Assembly (NCBI GenBank): GCA_022829145.1
Contig: CM040761.1
Location: forward strand, 14,008,245-14,072,244
Origin: Albula goreensis
Lineage: Eukaryota > Chordata > Actinopteri > Albuliformes > Albulidae
Length of the DNA: 64,000 nt
Reading direction: 5' to 3'
The notes beneath the pieces are model-generated. The model saw only the letters and a list, made by a program, of their open reading frames with translations, ran no database searches and had not been told where the DNA came from. The first letter of the stretch is position 1, and every line of letters starts with the position of its first letter. Made by a program: the position numbers and the translations under genes. This document shows, piece after piece, positions 13,701-23,295 of this stretch.

Positions 13701-15739
13701 TGTGTTCCAGAGGACAGCACATGCTTGTCTATTCTCTGAAAGAAGGTTGTAGAATGTAGCTTGTGAATGAGATGCTTTCCAAATCAGGGGAAGGGGGAAG
13801 CAGAATTACAAATTATGAGGAAAAGGGAAAAAGGGGGAAAATATTTTTAAATATGACAGATCAAATGATCCGTTGTAATAAAGGGAAACAGGCCACATTT
13901 ACACTCCTTCAAGCACTTTTTTCTAACAGAGCCGATAAGGATCAGCCATGCTCATGGGAAACCCTGAACTCCAGAGACTCTGAATCACACAGCTCTCAGA
14001 TGACATGATCATTCTAACAATCACGGGTCTGCACCATAACTGGGATGACGCTGTCAGCTTGTGACAGTTTCTGTACAATGGGAAAAGGTCAGGGTTTACT
14101 TGAAAGCATGTCCGGTCTGGCTCTTCTCCTGCCCTGCCCCAATCTCTTATCTTTAGCTTCCATATCAGACACACATTGAACATTTTGCTTATTCATTACC
14201 CCTTCAACATATTCACATATTTTCAGAAGAGTGACATGCACTATCTGAATTGAGCGCTTTCCTTTGAATGATTCCGATAAAGTTGTGCACACACTTACCA
14301 ACAAAATAACAATGTATTCATAAAATCAAAGAGCTTTGCCAAAGTACCAATGAAAACTGAAATATTCCACTCTCATTCTGCACTACAGAGTTGAAAATTG
14401 TGCATTGACTCTGTTTTGCACTATCAATGCTCTACTAAGTGCTGTATTTAGCAAGCAGACAGCATAAAACCTGACCTCTAAGGTCCCCATATTGACTTCA
14501 ATCTGTGTAGTAAAAGGCACTAATGACAAAGACCACAGCTTCACATTAATGCTCAAAAGTGGACAAACTGAAAGTGTAATTTCATCTTGCTAATGTTCAC
14601 AGGACCAGCAAATGCTATGCACAATACGGTAAGCATAAAATATGTTTAATTCGAGGCAGCCACAGTGAAAATCACCAAATAACAGAAAATGTGAGAAGAG
14701 TAGGACAGGCCAATATGAAGAAAGCTCAGGTCACCAAATACAACTTCACTAACCGCTTGTACTGCCATGAATCACTCAGTGTATTGTCTGAGGAATTTCT
14801 CTCCAAACCAAATGCAATTGGTCCAACAGGTTACTTCTTGTGGACCATCACAGATGATGAATACAAAGCACTGGCCAGTCGGCCAATCACAAACCATGAC
14901 CTGCTGATCACGCATACCACCAAAAACCAGGGCAATCAGCCACTGAGCACCACAAAACCATGACCATGAATCACCAACCACTCCAACCACCACACACCAT
15001 GACCATGAATCACCAACCACTCCAACCACCACACACCATGACCATGAATCACCAACCACTCCAACCACCACACACCATGACCATGGCCCACTCACCTTTC
15101 TGACCACATAGGACCACTCCAAAGTGAGACGTTCCACCAGCAGTTTGTGCTACAACAGGGACTCTGCTGGGTTTTCTTCATGTTCACGCTGGGGTTAATT
15201 TAAGGAACTGATTTGGTATAGTCTGTATACCCTGTTTCCAACACTTAAAGTGACTGCTGATTGAAAAAAAAACACAAAAACATGCAGATACTGCAGCCCA
15301 CCAGAACTGAAGTTTGAGATCCCTGTACTATGGCATGTTGCAACATGTGAACAGTGAAAATCATGCTCCAGCTGTTTACACATAACCACATATCCAGTTT
15401 CACCTCCATGTCACATCAGTCAGGTTGGGTTTGTGATTTTCTTCGGTGTGATTGAGATCTTTTCAAGCACATTTGAGACATCATCACTCGCTCTTACCCT
15501 TCCTCTTCACGGATGGGGCCAAAGTCTTCTGCGTAGATGACGCAGTGCCCAGGGGGTGCTGCCACGCCCTGCTGCAGCTTCTGGGAGTCCATCATCTCAG
15601 AGAAGCTCTTCAGCAAGCGCAGCTCGTCGAAGTTCCCCGCCACCGCATCCGAGGCCCTGTGCCCGCTCCTCCCCTGGTGGCTCTGCCCGCCCGTCTGGGA
15701 CATCTCCACCTCCCGGCCTCCCTTATTCTCCAGATACAT
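1516..15739 (-). CDS. oca2: OCA2 (P protein), 5' coding part, partial gene
   Basis: OCA2 is a 12-transmembrane melanosomal anion transporter of the SLC13-like ion transporter superfamily; it controls melanosome pH and therefore tyrosinase activity and melanin synthesis. Three coding exons are in the window, 15739-15498, 4775-4680 and 1707-1516, joined by GT/AG introns of 10722 and 2972 bp. Phases agree: 80 codons plus 2 nt, then 1 nt plus 31 codons plus 2 nt, then 1 nt plus 63 codons plus 2 nt. About 176 residues are encoded, all in the cytosolic N-terminus before the first membrane segment. Identity rests on the MxLE start, the ENTPLL segment and the block DESWDGSSMELERR...EVAGLS, which matches ESWEDSSADWERR...EVSGLS of human OCA2. 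The membrane exons lie beyond the left edge. No stop or frameshift is seen in the three exons. The start at 15739 is the first ATG of the first coding exon and matches the family start. Confidence 0.93.
1708..4679 (-). other. oca2: OCA2 second coding intron
   Basis: This 2972 bp AT-rich intron has canonical GT/AG ends on the minus strand. Short ORFs inside have no recognisable similarity. No repeat family was recognised. Confidence 0.8.
4680..4775 (-). CDS. oca2: OCA2 second coding exon, with ENTPLL sorting signal
   Basis: This is a 96 bp exon with acceptor TTTTTTTCAG (ending 4776) and donor GTACG (from 4679). It encodes residues such as KFLKGKSKQGPHTENTPLL, then RFSPDD. Human OCA2 has FTENTPLLRN at the same place. 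In human OCA2 this ExxxLL signal is known to bind AP-3/AP-1 adaptors and direct the protein to melanosomes. The entry phase (1 nt completing a Gly codon) and exit phase fit both neighbouring exons. Confidence 0.88.
11851..11883. repeat. 9-bp tandem repeat (catgactac)
   Basis: Between three and four perfect copies of a 9-mer occur in OCA2 intron. This is simple-sequence expansion with no evident function. Confidence 0.9.
14958..15085. repeat. 39-bp minisatellite, about three copies
   Basis: Near-identical units starting CCATGACCATGAATCACCAA recur at 14958, 14997 and 15036, with a partial fourth copy at 15075, giving an exact 39 bp period. Because 39 is divisible by three, the minus strand reads as a 13-residue repeat (containing WSWCVVVGVVGDS) that mimics a protein repeat. 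It lies inside an OCA2 intron about 0.4 kb beyond the first coding exon. Confidence 0.92.
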
Positions 15740-15767
15740 CCTGGAATGAAGCTCCTAAAGATGTAAC
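15498..15767 (-). CDS. oca2: OCA2 first coding exon (start codon at 15739-15737)
   Basis: The acceptor is a pyrimidine-rich tract ending in CAG at 15770-15768 and the donor is GTAAG from 15497, so the exon holds 28 nt of 5' UTR and 80 codons plus 2 nt. A second possible acceptor, CAG just before the ATG, would remove nearly all of the UTR without changing the protein. The peptide begins MYLENKGG, like MHLEGRDG of human OCA2. It also contains DELRLL, which fits the acidic dileucine consensus [DE]xxxL[LI]. The exon is GC-richer than its surroundings. Confidence 0.85.
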
Positions 15768-15974
15768 CTGGGCACAGAGAGGAGGAGAGGAAAGCATCAC
15801 AAAACCATATGTCACAATTGCATGAGTAGAGTACTGTTTCAGGCACTGCATCAAGAGGAACACAACTGAAATGATGACATATACAAAGAGCTTTACTGAA
15901 TACTGATCCAAAGGATCCTTGAAAACAAATGATATGCTGGTCAATAATTAGCAGCAGAGGGGTTACTTGTCAGA

Positions 15975-15982
15975 TCATGTGA
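15975..15982. promoter_or_regulatory. TCATGTGA octamer (MITF/TFE consensus) near OCA2 start
   Basis: The octamer is an exact match to the TCAYRTGA consensus bound by MITF/TFE bHLH-zip factors, which drive pigment-cell genes. It lies 236 bp upstream of the OCA2 ATG, inside a small palindromic context (GATCATGTGATC followed by GTGATCACATC). Whether it is in a first intron or a proximal promoter depends on where transcription starts, which I cannot decide. Function is inferred only. Confidence 0.35.
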
Positions 15983-16549
15983 TCGTGTGATCACATCCTG
16001 CCAGTATCACAGTCAGACATCTATGTGCAGTGAATATTGAAGACCTAGACTTATGCCCTCTGACATATTTACATTGAATATCATTTTAAGATAGAGCTTA
16101 TAAACAATATGAAACCAGAATGACTGCATATGTGTGTAGTAATGTGAAGTTGTGAAGATAGGGAATAAAAGCTGGGTCATGTATTACCAATTGCTCAATT
16201 CCTTTGGTATTTCTTCAATATAAAAATCTAGATTTCATGACGCATTCCAATTAATTCACCTGACAGCAATATCCTCGTTGACCATCATCCTACAAGGGAA
16301 ACTATGAGAAGTATAGAGTGGCACCTTGTGGAGATATGAGGTAATAGCATTAAATTACAAATTATAAATAGCAGGAGTAGCACTGTATTATGAGTGGTGG
16401 TCAAGTGGTTTCAGGAAAGAGAATTCAAATTAACCGAAGTCTCGTAAATAGTTACATCTCTATGTTTAAATTCTTTCCTATGTGTTGCTCTTAGAAGATA
16501 TGTCCTTCTATTTGAGTAAACTGTTTTTAAAAATGGAGTCATCACAGTC

Positions 16550-17380
16550 TCCTGCGCACACAAACGCGTCCTCACGCCACACGCGCATAAACTCACAGAC
16601 GTTCAGAGGTAATTGTTATTTAATTGCTATTCATATGCATACTTGCTGGAACGTGCGAATCCGTGTAATATCTCTAATCAATACACAGTTAAGATAGATA
16701 GCGGGATAGCCTGCTTTGGCAAAGATAAACACAAGACCACCAGCTGCTGAAACAGCAACGTTTCCCTATCTTTTTCAGTGGTCGGGTATTCAGCATCTTA
16801 CAATAGCGATTGCCCATCTGCAAAAAAACCATTAATAAGTGCGTCAGAAATATTGACGTTTCTACAATCTGTGTAAAGTAACATTGGTGAACTGTCATTT
16901 TATGTACGTCCTACACTTCTTCTGTGGGAGCATAATTGTTTACTTCAGATCTGAGATCTTCATCTGCTCTCATGCATATAGCGAGAGCTTTTACCTCAGA
17001 CCTCACAGTGGAGAGCTTGTGTATTAGGCTGGTAGACGAGTCCATTCGTTAATGGCAACTCGGAGTGCAGACCTAGCGACTTAAGAGGATTATCATAACA
17101 GAAGTTTAAACTGAACGTCAGTGGGTCCAAACTCACGTGCAGGATACAAGCCATTAGGTCTGTGTTCCACACTCACTCGTTCACCCGAACGAATGCTTAG
17201 TCAGTCAGGTGACTGAAACACACAAGCTGCGTTTGCGTCAACCTCGCGTGGCAGAACCTGAACGTATTCACACATTGTACAATTTGGCTACTTTGAGTTA
17301 CATAGATATCAGCACTTACGCCCTGGGTAATATGCACACAACTGATCACCAGTCCAATGGTCCCATTCTTACCTCACTTA
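16550..17380 (-). promoter_or_regulatory. oca2: candidate OCA2 promoter / untranslated first exon region
   Basis: CpG dinucleotides are clearly denser here than in the AT-rich flanks (for example around 16560-16602, 17040-17140 and 17170-17265). The region lies 0.8-1.6 kb upstream of the first coding exon. A CACGTG E-box with a 5' T is at 17134-17139. Minus-strand donor-like sites that could end a 5' UTR exon are GAG|GTAAGA (GT at 17372-17371), GGC|GTAAGT (GT at 17319-17318) and GAG|GTAAAA near 16994. The sequence alone does not choose among them. Confidence 0.3.
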
Positions 17381-17976
17381 TACTTCAGAAAACTGTGCGT
17401 CCTAAAGCCACCAATTTAGATAAGGCCACCCTCTGAATGAGGATTTTCTGTTATCTTGCGCAGGTTAGTGAGGAAATGTGAACAGTGTCAGTGGACACAG
17501 TGTAATGACCACTTAAGGGTGAGAGATATCTGGATGTCGGAACAAGTCTAACACAAAAAAAACTCATATTGATTAATAACGTTTTTGTGACAGTCAAGAG
17601 GTTGCAATTATGGTTGAAAATACAACCTATTATACACATCGGGTCCACAGGATAAAGCTTGAGAACCCCTTGAGATGCCCTCACCATCATTTGTCTTTTT
17701 AGTAAACTTCTTAGACCTCGAGCTGCTTTGTATGTTGTCTTCTTTAGGTGCTCAGAGAATATAGGCTAGGCACAGTTTCACATTGTTGCTCTATAATTAA
17801 TGGATGAAAGCTTTTGGGAGAGAAACTACAGGTTAGTTTTGCATATATGGAGCATTAATATTAATATTTGCTAAATTAATTAATAATACATCATCTGTTT
17901 ACACCAATGCCAATTTTGTGAGCAAATATATTATCAGAGTAAAGGAGTGCATGCAACAAAACAAGCATTTTTAGCT

Positions 17977-17984
17977 TCACATGA
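17977..17984. promoter_or_regulatory. TCACATGA octamer, 2.2 kb upstream of OCA2 ATG
   Basis: This is an exact MITF/TFE-type octamer in the OCA2-HERC2 intergenic region, one of four in about 7 kb. The match is by consensus only. Confidence 0.25.
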
Positions 17985-18856
17985 ATCACTGTACTACAAA
18001 GAAACATTTCAATGGCTCCTCTGCAAAATGGAGAATCAATGAGCTGACAGTCCCCCTCACACACCTGACGTCGTGGTCCTGGCAACCAAAGTGGATGGGT
18101 GATAATGACAGCTAACTGCCAAACAACATGTGAGAGCTGACATTTTGAAAAGGTTGGAGAGATGTGACTTCTCTCCTACTGCTCATACCCATTTAAATAT
18201 AAATATAGAATGTAAAGGTGGGATGCATGTTCACCTGCTGCATATTTCGTATTTATGAACAGGTTTCTAGTACAGCTTAATATTATTCTAATGATTACAA
18301 ATTCACCAAGCATTTTCATAGAAATGTTTTCTGTATAGCTCTAATTGAAGTGTTTCATAATTACTAGCCATAGCTTTAAGTTTTACTTTAGATATCAGCT
18401 AAGCTTATTGTTTTTATAGCTAGCTATGGTCAGAATATTGTTTCCATGGCAACAGTGCCACAGGGACCACATTGTGCACTTGGCATTTGCGCACCACCAT
18501 GCGGCCGATCCCCTCAGTGCGCACGCTGTCAGGAAGCCTAATGCTTCACCCTGGGGCAGAGGAGGAAATGGGGAGTGCAAGCAGAGTTCAGCCAAGGACA
18601 TGTTGGTTTTAGGGGCAGGAAAGATGGAGTCCATGGCTGGAGGCAAGCCTGAAGGAAACAGCAATAATGGCCCGGATTTTATGGTCTTTATACCCGCAAT
18701 AAAGGGTAGAGTTGGCAGGTTCTTTCAAATCCTGGTTCCCGCAGCAATAGAATGCACTTATCTGAGAGTTGTTCTTTGGAAGTAGAGTTTCTTAGTGACC
18801 TGAGATCTGTTACAGCACTGGAGACAGGCTTCCTTACCAGCCTAAGGGCCTCTATG

Positions 18857-18864
18857 TCACATGA
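18857..18864. promoter_or_regulatory. TCACATGA octamer, 3.1 kb upstream of OCA2 ATG
   Basis: This is another exact MITF/TFE-type octamer. It lies just beyond the ORF-rich 18420-18790 block, which I could not assign to a gene. Confidence 0.25.
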
Positions 18865-21853
18865 GGGAATCTCATATATGCAGTCAGAGCATAAAATGTA
18901 AAGATCTGCCAGGTGTATTTGCATCAAGCGCTGTCAGCTGACAGCACTGGGGATTGCAGTTCTGTAATATAAAGCATATTCTCACTGCTTGACTGGGCAA
19001 CAAGAGAGTAAAATAGTTTATAATAAGTAATGAGGCAGTGGAGGCCAATGTTCTATATCATGAATGCTGTCATAGCCAGAGTGTTGCTTTGTACAAGGCC
19101 ATTCTGAGTGCCTGTACCCACCAAGCCAAGCCAATATTCATGCAATCCGTAAATGCAAGATCCTCATTTCTTTTACAAATGAGTTCCCATAGCAGGATAT
19201 ACTGAGCCCATATACTGTATGGCTAGAGCTGTATTTGTATCTAAAAGTAACATTTTCAAGAGGAAGCAAATTGAAAAGATGTAATGGAGAAACAGGTTTT
19301 TTATGCATATTTGAAACTACTTGATCTGACTTTGATAGTCTCCTGTCATAACCAGTGGTGAATGTATTTTTAAATAATGTCTCACCCAAAAAGTATGTGT
19401 GTCTTCACTATCATTTTGCAGAAGGAGCTGTCACATAAACTTCACTGCCATGTATAGCCTATTTTCCTGTAGGCTTAGCTATGAGGTAGTTTCAAACAGT
19501 TTCCAAGGAGACGGTCACCTGACACACTGCTCTCCTCCCAACAGAAACATCAACAGAGTCATACAGCAAAGCCCCTGACAGAGCTAACAACAATCAGGGG
19601 GTCTAAAGCAGCACTAGCTCCTAATAGCTCCTAAGTGTGAAAACAACCACAATCCCCCAGCATGTGACGGGCTGACAGAATCATAGTAATTCCTTCACGT
19701 GTTGACTGTGGACCACAGTACAGCATACTGGGCCTGCAGGTTCTGAGAAGGGATTAATTTCCACTGTGAGGTGGGGCCAGCTCACATTCCGGGTGTGCAT
19801 TTGGGAGATGGGGCTGTTACCCTACAGTCCTGTGCTCTGCTCGGTGGGTGGAGGGTTACAGTGAAATGCTCCTGGAGATGATTATCAGAGTGGACATAGC
19901 CCCGGCCTTTGATGAATGCTCTTATCCAGGATATAACAATACATTATAATATGTAAAAGCTGAAGATAACATATTATTCTGCACAATCTTACTCGATACA
20001 AAGTATAATTGTAAAATATGTTTAACAGTTTAGTTGTGTTGCTCCTCAAAACTGAAAATGTCATGAGGGAAGGGTATCTTTTATTTCACCTGAGTGTGTC
20101 TTTTAAGTACCTTGTGTGTACGATAAGCAAACAGCATGGATTAGAAAAGTTAAGATGACTGATTTTTCAGATGGGGTGTGAATCTTGTTTCCACTGCACT
20201 GAGTCTCTCTGTTCTAACACTTTCTTTCTGTCTGACTGCTGCATGTTAGTTCAGAAAGCAAAAATTCAAACCTAAAGTCAAGAGCTGTGTTTTGTGTTTT
20301 GAATAACACCAAATGAAATGGAACCATGAGTACCGCATGCCCAATCACACCATTCATATTAGATGTGATGCATAATTTAGATTGTGTGGAGGAGGCTCAA
20401 ATGTCCATGCTAAAATTAAGACGTTTAAAAAATATTACTGTCCTGTCATAGTAATCTGAATGTGAGGGATGAAAATTTGTTGGTAAGAACATATCTGAGT
20501 TACAGAAAATGAGTGGGAGTAAGGCCTTAAATGATTTCATCTGTAACAGGATTATCAGAGAATCCTTCCCTCCCAAGCTTTACACATTATGAGTGTATGT
20601 GTGTGTGTGCGGGGGTGGGGGTCTGTACTGGATCCTATTAAAGTAGGCTTTGCCATTACAAACTCACTCAAGCGCCAGGGTCAGCTTTTGTGACGTGCTT
20701 AACTTGAATTAGTTATCCACTGTTCAAAACGTATACCATACACCACAGCTGAGGATGAAATATATAAAGCTTATGCCTTATAAGGAGTGTTGAAGTATGC
20801 ATGTAAAAAAAAAACTTAACTCTGTTGTAAGGGAAATATGGGGTTTGTTTTCTATGGAAATAAATTGAAATTCTGATTTAACCTTTAATTTTACCTTTAT
20901 CCTTCTATCTATACATCTAATCTATTTATATACACATTTTTTAGCAATGTACACACAAAATGTTATTGTTCTGGATATCTAGTCATCTGAAATTTTTTAA
21001 ACAAAGTATAATGCCTCTAAAAGCATTCTAATCAAATTATGCACACAAGAATAACTGCCATTCCCTGATAACATTGGCTGTGTTGTTTTTTTACAGCAAA
21101 TCCATGGAGGTTTTCTTGTGGTTTACTTTGTACACTTTATATTTATTTGTAATTAGCTCTGGTCCACTGTCAAAACTTTTTCACACAGGAACGTTATACA
21201 GTAATGCTTCTAACCAAAGCAATTTTAAGCTCTGGTAATACTGAAAATCTTAAACCCAGCACACACAGTGCACACACACAGATACAGTCAATTCCTTTAA
21301 ATCCCCTTTACTAAAGGAATAAGACCATAACACAAAGTATCCTTCAGAAACAAAATTCAATAAAATATTAATACTTATCTGTCTGTATATTTGATCAAAC
21401 CTTAATATGATTTTAATGAATGCTTGATTTTTTATGATTTAGCATAATTGCAACACATGGTTGTTTAAACATCAAAAGAAACCTTATTGTGAGTATTAAT
21501 CTGTTCTACTTTGATCTTACAGTGAAATCTGGTTCTTATTTCAAAAATGCCCCCGATATCCACGTGATCTGACCTCAGAAAAAGCTCAAACAGAATAAAG
21601 CTCATAAAACAGCTCTTAGCCAAAATTTTAAAATGTCACTTGTTGTATTACATTTTAAATTAACTTAGGACTGAAAACTTACACCCTTAAATGTTATCCT
21701 TATCAAACATAAGCACTCTGTACAATGTCATTTTTAAACATGTGTCACTCCAGAACTCTAGAAGATTACAAGTCTAACTGTACAAGGTATTGGCACTATT
21801 CAAAATAACACAACAGATATAGTACCTTAGGTAGTTGACAAACAGGAGGCAGA

Positions 21854-21926
21854 AGATGATGATGGTGATGATAATGATGATGTAGATGATGATGACAATG
21901 ACGATGATGACGATGATGATGGCGAT
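21854..21926. repeat. imperfect GAT-trinucleotide microsatellite
   Basis: About 70 bp of interrupted (GAT)n with TGA/CGA variants. It yields a spurious low-complexity ORF (Met/Thr-rich on plus, Ile-rich on minus). Confidence 0.9.
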
Positions 21927-22009
21927 AAGACGTACCCACAAATTCAAAGTATTCAGAATCACATCAAACAAAGGGAGAAAGTTGCAGAGCAGTTCTAAAG
22001 TTGAAGCCC

Positions 22010-22215
22010 AGCAGAAGGAGCATGCAGCACTGATGGTGCGGGTGACATGGACCGGTCACAGTCCCACAGTGGTCCCGGTGGCGCTGAAGTGCTCTCCTGG
22101 CTGGGCGAGGGCAGAAGAGGGCTCACTCAGGGTGGGAGTGCCCCGGGCCTGGATGTACCTCAGCGACGGCTCAGGATGCAGCGCTGTGCCGGCCCCCTTT
22201 TCCTCCCAACACACT
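22010..22215. other. GC-rich block of unknown role
   Basis: About 200 bp of clearly GC-rich sequence with several CpGs sits in AT-rich intergenic DNA. Both strands are open in one frame, but no peptide is recognisable and I cannot define splice sites with confidence. It could be a regulatory element or an exon of an unrecognised noncoding transcript. Confidence 0.3.
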
Positions 22216-22414
22216 CTCATCAGATGATTAATTAGCACTGTTCAATGGGGAGGAGCCCTGTTACATGCTAACACTAGAGGAGAGGGCTGAGCACCGGGAA
22301 AAGAGGCTGTGCACTCTGCCTCACAGACTAAACACATTGTGAGCCGATTTAGAACACTGCTCAGTGAGATTTGCACTGCAACATGCACTCTGATATTCTT
22401 TCTTTCTCACTCCC

Positions 22415-22434
22415 TTTCTCTCTCTCTCTCTCTC
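22415..22434. repeat. (TC)n microsatellite
   Basis: About ten uninterrupted CT units are followed by a pyrimidine-rich stretch to about 22450. Confidence 0.9.
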
Positions 22435-22954
22435 TTTTTCTCTCTGTATCTATATCTGCCTGGCTGCTTTTATTCTTTCCGTCTTGGCTAACAGTTTTTG
22501 ATTTCCAGAGTATTCCCAGAAAGTTAGGTTACAGATTCCCAAAAAAATAAATTTATCCATTGTATTGCTGGATGCTCCTTGAATGTTTTTGACCTGTAAA
22601 ATCTGTTTGGAAAAGTACAGTGTTATAAGACTGGGAAACCAGAATCCTCCCTAATGTTCAGGAAACTTTAAGCATTGGATGAATACTTGTCTTTGGGGTC
22701 CAGGTGACATAATTAGGCATTTTGGGAACTAAACCTGTTAAAATTATTCCAGTTTTAATAGGTTTAATATGGCATGCAACAGTGTGTGGATATTAGGAAT
22801 TGGCAGAGTAAAGAAAAGGTAAAAAGTGTCAAATAATCTTTCCGTGACATCAATTAACTCTGTGTGAAAACCCATGTCATATTTGTGACAACTGCTTGAA
22901 AACGTACACAGATATCTCTGACATGGTGTCTATGAATATTATAGAACATTTTTA

Positions 22955-23010
22955 CAGTTTTGTCATTTAGCAGACATTTTTTCATTAATGAGTGCCTTAC
23001 AAGGAGTAGT
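22955..23010. repeat. fragment resembling a fish SINE tail
   Basis: The segment CATTTAGCAGACATTTTTTC followed by GTGCCTTACAAGGAGTA resembles the CATTTAGCAGAC...GACTTACA motif common in dispersed repeats of bony fish. It is short and degraded, so the assignment is tentative. Confidence 0.4.
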
Positions 23011-23287
23011 TCAGTGCCAAGAATGGTGAAATAATTAATGTATTTATTCATTTATTTATTTATAAAATAGAGAGAAATATGAAGGGTGGTTCAGGGGGGA
23101 GCAAGAAGGTCTGAAAAGGTGGACAGCGAAGTAATGGGAGGGCCTCAACCTTTGTGACAGAGGTGGACAGGTCATTCCTCTGCTGAGGAACTATGATGGA
23201 GAGCAGGCATGATCATACTACCACAACCTAGTATCCATAGCCAGGGGGCCACGAGGGGTCCAGAGCAGTTTGTGGTGTGTAGCACAG

Positions 23288-23295
23288 TCACATGA
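23288..23295. promoter_or_regulatory. TCACATGA octamer in distal OCA2-HERC2 intergenic region
   Basis: This is the fourth exact MITF/TFE-type octamer of the intergenic set, 7.5 kb upstream of the OCA2 ATG. The match is by consensus only. Confidence 0.2.

Larger units (their letters stand above)
4776..15497 (-). other. oca2: OCA2 first coding intron, 10.7 kb
   Basis: This large intron separates the first two coding exons. It contains a CA-rich stretch near 5070-5105, an 18-nt T run at 6447-6464, a 9-bp repeat at 11851-11883, a 39-bp minisatellite at 14958-15085 and a GC-richer patch at about 12900-13130 of unknown role. I see no further exon resembling OCA2 and no second gene. Confidence 0.75.

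Noticed and set aside
14958..15085. CRISPR-like spacing of short repeats
   Set aside because: Units are contiguous 39-bp tandem copies without unique spacers, in a vertebrate intron.
14691..15137. ORFs on both strands over the 39-bp minisatellite
   Set aside because: The repeat period is divisible by three, which keeps frames open. There is no coding evidence.
18420..18790. Open plus-strand frame of 119 codons in the intergenic region
   Set aside because: No similarity to a known family, overlapping open frames on both strands, and no clear splice or promoter context. The evidence is too weak to call a gene.
15975..23295. Claim that MITF octamers are strongly specific to the OCA2 upstream region
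   Set aside because: The same octamer also occurs at 46577, 51689 and 63630 in HERC2 introns and at 1694 in coding sequence, so only modest enrichment can be claimed.
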